Assembly: GCF_029910095.1 (NCBI RefSeq)
Contig: NZ_CP094526.1
Span: forward strand, 4,712,001 to 4,776,000
Source: Bradyrhizobium sp. ISRA464
GTDB lineage: Bacteria > Pseudomonadota > Alphaproteobacteria > Rhizobiales > Xanthobacteraceae
Direction: 5' to 3'
DNA: 64,000 nt
Shown here: in pieces, positions 60,623-64,000 of the stretch
Layout: each line of letters begins with the position of its first letter
How positions within the stretch are numbered: the first letter of the stretch is position 1
Notes under the pieces: model-generated
Database searches by the model: none
What the model was told of the DNA's origin: nothing
The model's input: the letters and a program-made list of their open reading frames with translations, nothing else
Position numbers and translations under genes: made by a program

Positions 60623-61162
60623 TCAGACGGGAGCCTTGAAATCGTAAGAGATGCGTCCAGCCGGCAGGTAGAACAGCGCGATGACCGCGCCGCCCCTGAC
60701 CTCAGGATAGTGCCTGCTGCCCGGATCGGGCGCCGTCCAGCCGGGTCCCTGCCAGCCCTGCAATCCCTTCAGCTCCGCGCCCTTGTTCAAGGGCACCACG
60801 AGGTTGAGCTCGCCATAAGGATGGCCGTGATACTGCCCGCGCAACACGTCGTGATCGTCGTCGTCCTTGAAGCGGCGCGGATCGGCGCTGTTCATGTAAA
60901 CAGCGGTGATGCTGAACTGGAACGATTCGGCAGTCGGCTCCAGGATGCGGCTGCGCCGGTAGTTCGGACCATCCACCTCCTGGTTTGCCGCCCATCCCTC
61001 CTCGACCCCGATCATGATCAGGCGAGCCAGATCCCGGTAGAGCGCGCTGTTTTCGCCATATGTCTCGTTAAGCCAGCGTTCCATCTTGGCTCCGGGTGTC
61101 GTGTCCTTGACTTCCCGGAGAAACGGAATGCTGCGCTGGATGAGTTCTTCACGGCTTCCCAT
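60623..61162 (-). CDS. DUF4863 family protein, possibly 4-hydroxylaminobenzoate lyase-like (PnbB)
   Basis: 179 residues. Central text GQYHGHPYGELNLVVPL and GWTAPDPGSRHYPEVRGGAVIALFYLPAGRI suggests a small cupin-like barrel with a His-rich site. From memory this matches DUF4863, whose studied member PnbB turns 4-hydroxylaminobenzoate into protocatechuate and ammonia. It stands 24 bases after a nitroreductase gene, which would supply the hydroxylamine as PnbA does. GAGGAG precedes the ATG. Family moderately sure; substrate inferred. Confidence 0.6.
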   Translation of the reverse strand: MGSREELIQRSIPFLREVKDTTPGAKMERWLNETYGENSALYRDLARLIMIGVEEGWAANQEVDGPNYRRSRILEPTAESFQFSITAVYMNSADPRRFKDDDDHDVLRGQYHGHPYGELNLVVPLNKGAELKGLQGWQGPGWTAPDPGSRHYPEVRGGAVIALFYLPAGRISYDFKAPV

Positions 61163-61186
61163 GGTGGTCTCCTCTTCGACTAAGTC

Positions 61187-61936
61187 TTACACTTCGAATC
61201 CCTGAAACGTGGCGAACTCATCAATATCCGCCCGTGGCATCAATGTTTCCTGTCCCTCGACCTTGGCCTTCCCGACGGAGATGCCGCACACGACCATCTG
61301 CTCCTCCGGGATCGATAGCAGGCGGCGCAAGATCCGGTGATATTTCGCGAACGTTTCCTGCGGACAGGACTGAAGCCCGCGTCCCGCCGCCGCGAGCATC
61401 ACGTTCTGCACGAACATTCCGAGGTCGAGCCAGCTTCCGACTTCCAGGCGACGATCGATGGTCACGATCAATCCCACCGGTGCGCCGAAGAATGTGTAGT
61501 TCTTGGCGGTTTGTCTGCTCCTCGCCTCGAGATCGATTTGAGCAATTCCGAGCGAACCATAGAACAGTCGTCCGAATTCTTGTCGCCGCTTGAGGTACGG
61601 ATTGGGTAAGTCGCTGGCGTAGTATTTGTATTCCGATATGTGCTCGTCGCGGGAGTTTTGGTGCGCATCCAGCAGCGCCGTCGAGACTCTGTCCTTGGTC
61701 GCGCCAGCCAGCACGTAGACGTGCCAGGGCTGGATGTTCGCACCGCTGGGCGCGAACCGAGCGACACGGAGGATCTGCTCGATCGTCCGTCGCGGGACCG
61801 GAGCGTTGCAAAACTCGCGGCACGCAAACCGGCCGGCCAAGATCTGATCGATCGGGCTCTGCGCAACGACATCTCTCTCACCCGTGCCGATGGCGGCTCC
61901 TTCAGGACCGGATATCCTCGTACGGCTGGTATCCAT
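61187..61936 (-). CDS. Nitroreductase family protein, PnbA-like position
   Basis: 249 residues. ILAGRFACREFCNAPVPRRTIEQILRVARFAPSGANIQPWHVYVL is a typical nitroreductase start; SWLDLGMFVQNVMLAAAGRGLQSCPQ the central part. It would reduce an aromatic nitro group to the hydroxylamine with NAD(P)H and FMN, which the DUF4863 protein could then process. The ATG at 61936 follows GAGGAGG; a longer frame to 61990 is less likely. Second gene of an HD-domain / nitroreductase / DUF4863 operon. Confidence 0.84.
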   Translation of the reverse strand: MDTSRTRISGPEGAAIGTGERDVVAQSPIDQILAGRFACREFCNAPVPRRTIEQILRVARFAPSGANIQPWHVYVLAGATKDRVSTALLDAHQNSRDEHISEYKYYASDLPNPYLKRRQEFGRLFYGSLGIAQIDLEARSRQTAKNYTFFGAPVGLIVTIDRRLEVGSWLDLGMFVQNVMLAAAGRGLQSCPQETFAKYHRILRRLLSIPEEQMVVCGISVGKAKVEGQETLMPRADIDEFATFQGFEV

Positions 61937-61967
61937 GTCGGCCTCCTCGGCTTGGAGCAACGAGGGC

Positions 61968-62609
61968 TCAGTACGGCCAGGCTGAGCCAAGGATGATCGA
62001 GCAGAAGTTCTGACGGACGTAGTTCACGTCCTTCAGTGCGAGGACATCGGCCTTCACGTTTCCGAACGTCGTCAGCGGCTTCTTGATGATGCCGTTGGCG
62101 AAGTGATCGATGATATTCTCCTTGAAGTTTGTCTCGCGCGGATGATGGACGCAGACATGGTCACGCTGTTCACGCGAGAAATCGTGATAGGCGATGCCAA
62201 GCACATCCATTTCCACGCCGGCGATCACCAACGCGATGGTCGGGCGCATATGCTCTGGGATACCGGGCGTGGTGTGGAGCGCGATGGCAGTCCAGACGTC
62301 CTCGATGTCGCGCTCGGGCACGCCGTAGCTTTTCATGAATTTGCGGGCGGCATTGGCGCCATCGACCTCGAAGCGCAGATCGGGGCTCGAATATTTCTCG
62401 GTGAGACCCATGTCGTGGAACATGGCGCCGAGGTAAAGCAGTTCCGGGTCGTATTTCAGCCCGCGCCGCTCGCCAGTGAGCGCGCCCCAAAGGAAGACGC
62501 GGCGACTGTGGTTGTAGAGCAGGTCGTCTTCGCTATCGCGCACCAGCTGCGTGGCGGCGCGTGCGATTGCACTGTCAGGGACGCGGATGCCGGCGATGAT
62601 CTCAGACAT
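61968..62609 (-). CDS. HD-domain hydrolase, cyanamide-hydratase-like
   Basis: 213 residues. The HD metal set is visible: His34 (LYNHSRRVF), His65-Asp66 (MFHDMGL) and a downstream His112 (AIALHTTPG). Pattern and length resemble the cyanamide hydratase / Ddi2-like branch rather than nucleotide phosphohydrolases. It is first in an operon with a nitroreductase and DUF4863 gene, so action on a nitrile, cyanamide or isonitrile group is conceivable, but nothing in the sequence fixes the substrate. Confidence 0.78.
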   Translation of the reverse strand: MSEIIAGIRVPDSAIARAATQLVRDSEDDLLYNHSRRVFLWGALTGERRGLKYDPELLYLGAMFHDMGLTEKYSSPDLRFEVDGANAARKFMKSYGVPERDIEDVWTAIALHTTPGIPEHMRPTIALVIAGVEMDVLGIAYHDFSREQRDHVCVHHPRETNFKENIIDHFANGIIKKPLTTFGNVKADVLALKDVNYVRQNFCSIILGSAWPY

Positions 62610-62789
62610 GGAGCAATTTCCTCAGTTGAGTAATGGGCTGGTTACTTGTCGGTATTAGGCAATAGCGCCCTGCTCCGGACAACGAACGGGATGCTGTGGA
62701 TCAGGACAGCCGTACGTCGTTTCCTGACAAAGGGCCCGTCGGCGCCTTCGCGCCAGCAGGAGACAGCCCTTTCGTCTTTAACTTGCGAT

Positions 62790-63764
62790 CTATTCCGTTT
62801 CCGCTCGCCGAAAACTGGCGCGATATTGGACAGGGGTCACGCCGAGACGGGTGCTGAAGACGATCCTCATCCGGTCCGCCGACCCGAAGCCGCAATCGAA
62901 GGCGACCGCCTTCAGCGGCCGGTCGCTTGCTTCCAGCATCATGCGCGCCGCATCGACGCGGGCGCGCTCGATGAAGTCGTGCGGTGTGGTCCCGGTCACC
63001 TGCACGAAATGTCGGGCCAGATTCCGGGCGCTCATGCCGACGACAGCGGCAAGCGAGTCCAGCGTGTGGCGATTCCCAATATTGGCCATGACATGGTCCT
63101 GGATGCGCGCGATCGGCGATTCGGGATCGGCAGGTGCCGTGAGATAGGGACTAAACTGCGATTGTCCGCCCTGGCGCTGCGCAACCACGACCAAACGCTT
63201 GGCGACCTTGAGCGCGGTTTCCGCGCCGTGCCGCTGCCCGACGAGCGCCAAGCCCAGATCTATCCCCGCCGTCACACCCGCCGCGGTGATCAGCCGTCCA
63301 TCGCGCACATAGATCAGATCCGGTTCGACTTTCGCCTTCGGGAATCTCGCCGCCAGCGCCTGTGCATCCTGCCAATGGGTCGTGACTCGCCGATCGTCGA
63401 GGAGTCCGGCATAGCCGAGCACAAAAGCCCCTGTGCAGATCGATCCATAGACGCTCGAGCGCCACGGCAGCTCCTTGACCCACTGAAGCAGGCACGGTTC
63501 GGGCTCCGCTTCCGGTGGCGTCGGAGTGCCGGCCACCAGAACGATGTCGAAGCCGCCCGCCGCCTCATCGAAGGTCAGGTCGGCGACCATGCGTATGCCA
63601 TTCGAGGCGCGCAGCGGATTGCGGTGAGCAGCAACCAATACGGTTTCGTAGCGATCCGCGCTGCCGAGAAACGTGTTCGCCTCGCTGAACACATCCATCG
63701 GCCCCGCCACGTCCAGGGCCTGGACCCCCTCACAGACGACGATCGCGACTGCTTGTACCGGCAC
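62790..63764 (-). CDS. GlxA-type AraC regulator with DJ-1/PfpI domain
   Basis: 324 residues. The N-terminal DJ-1/PfpI-like domain (about 1-190) keeps the nucleophile elbow YGSICTGAFVLGYAGLL with a Cys. The C-terminal AraC domain has LAAVVGMSARNLARHFVQVTG and AVAFDCGFGSADRMRIVFSTRLGVTPVQYR. Start is a GTG at 63764 with GGAGAGG before it. It may control the HD-domain operon immediately downstream. Ligand unknown. Confidence 0.87.
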   Translation of the reverse strand: MPVQAVAIVVCEGVQALDVAGPMDVFSEANTFLGSADRYETVLVAAHRNPLRASNGIRMVADLTFDEAAGGFDIVLVAGTPTPPEAEPEPCLLQWVKELPWRSSVYGSICTGAFVLGYAGLLDDRRVTTHWQDAQALAARFPKAKVEPDLIYVRDGRLITAAGVTAGIDLGLALVGQRHGAETALKVAKRLVVVAQRQGGQSQFSPYLTAPADPESPIARIQDHVMANIGNRHTLDSLAAVVGMSARNLARHFVQVTGTTPHDFIERARVDAARMMLEASDRPLKAVAFDCGFGSADRMRIVFSTRLGVTPVQYRASFRRAETE

Positions 63765-64000
63765 CTGTTACTGCCTCTCCACTCTGGAGCCTTATTATGC
63801 AGGTAGTCCGGCCCCTGCAAAAGGCCTGGTGCGATCCGGGAGGCAACAGAACGAACATCCGTGCATCCGGGATCAACCAGGGGCTATGGACTTCTATTGG
63901 TCGATTTTGCTCTCCAAGCGGCCCATGCAGGTCCAAAAAAGATCGTCACAGCAACAGGCGAATTTGTCGCGCCATTATTGTGATCCCGGCGCCTTGTCTG
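63765..64000. other. Right-end intergenic sequence
   Basis: 236 bases upstream of the GlxA-type gene, presumably its promoter. No gene, repeat or clear operator is seen before the window ends. Confidence 0.4.

Noticed and set aside
1..64000. CRISPR arrays, tRNA or rRNA genes, prophage or integrative element ends
   Set aside because: No regular direct repeats with spacers, no cloverleaf sequence or rRNA text, and no integrase or phage structural genes were seen on reading both strands.

Overview
The window reads as chromosomal DNA of a high-GC alphaproteobacterium. Bradyrhizobium or a close relative is most likely, because of the GC-rich codon use, the dispersed inverted-repeat elements built on 'ctctcccgcttgcgggg' or 'ccgggat...atccggg', and protein families such as MarR-GNAT, DUF899 and BadH/BadI. 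This placement rests on style and family resemblance, not on a database match. No rRNA, tRNA, CRISPR array, integrase or complete insertion sequence was seen.

Layout. (1) 1-6370 is ordinary housekeeping and accessory DNA: a DUF899 gene cut by the window edge, an AhpD-like protein, a MarR-GNAT regulator, a peptide-deformylase-like protein without its metal ligands, a beta-lactamase-fold hydrolase, a GST and a hypothetical gene, with several inverted-repeat elements between them. (2) 6371-46701 is a large acyl-CoA catabolic island: two CoA ligases, four acyl-CoA dehydrogenases, four enoyl-CoA hydratase/MenB-type proteins, many SDRs, MaoC/HSD4-type hydratases, a thiolase with its DUF35 partner, two CoA-transferase/racemase genes, a CitE-like lyase, a BKACE enzyme, a complete Liv-type ABC transporter with extra binding proteins, a TctC-type binding protein and a MarR regulator. 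(3) 46884-55904 adds an aromatic-ring module: ACMSD-like decarboxylase, ferredoxin reductase, Rieske oxygenase alpha and beta, diol-dehydrogenase-like SDR, Rieske ferredoxin, TetR regulator and two extradiol-dioxygenase-like proteins, one lacking iron ligands. (4) 56739-63764 is a nitro/redox cluster: MDR reductase, AhpD-like protein, two nitroreductases, a DUF4863 (PnbB-like) protein, an HD-domain protein and two AraC-type regulators.

How the genes may work together (inference). A carboxylated ring compound is imported by the Liv or TctC systems. It is either dihydroxylated, cleaved and decarboxylated (region 3) or activated to a CoA thioester, desaturated, hydrated, oxidised by a BadH-like SDR and ring-opened by a BadI-like hydrolase (27862-32786). 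The open chain is then degraded by the racemase, reductases, hydratases, thiolase and lyase. A substrate with both a ring and an alkyl or isoprenoid part, such as a terpenoid or alkyl-aromatic acid, would fit.

Main discovery. An 18-bp palindrome, TAGTACAC-nn-GTGTACTA, perfect at 44791-44808, recurs in degenerate form in the promoter gaps of almost every transcription unit from 13.8 to 48.5 kb. It also lies on both sides of the divergent MarR/SDR promoter at 41.8 kb, so the island looks like one regulon, probably under that MarR protein. Three genes in the island carry a single inactivating lesion (frameshift near 26198, nonsense codon at 43694-43696, frameshift near 45360), and two of these are the second copy of a duplicated function.
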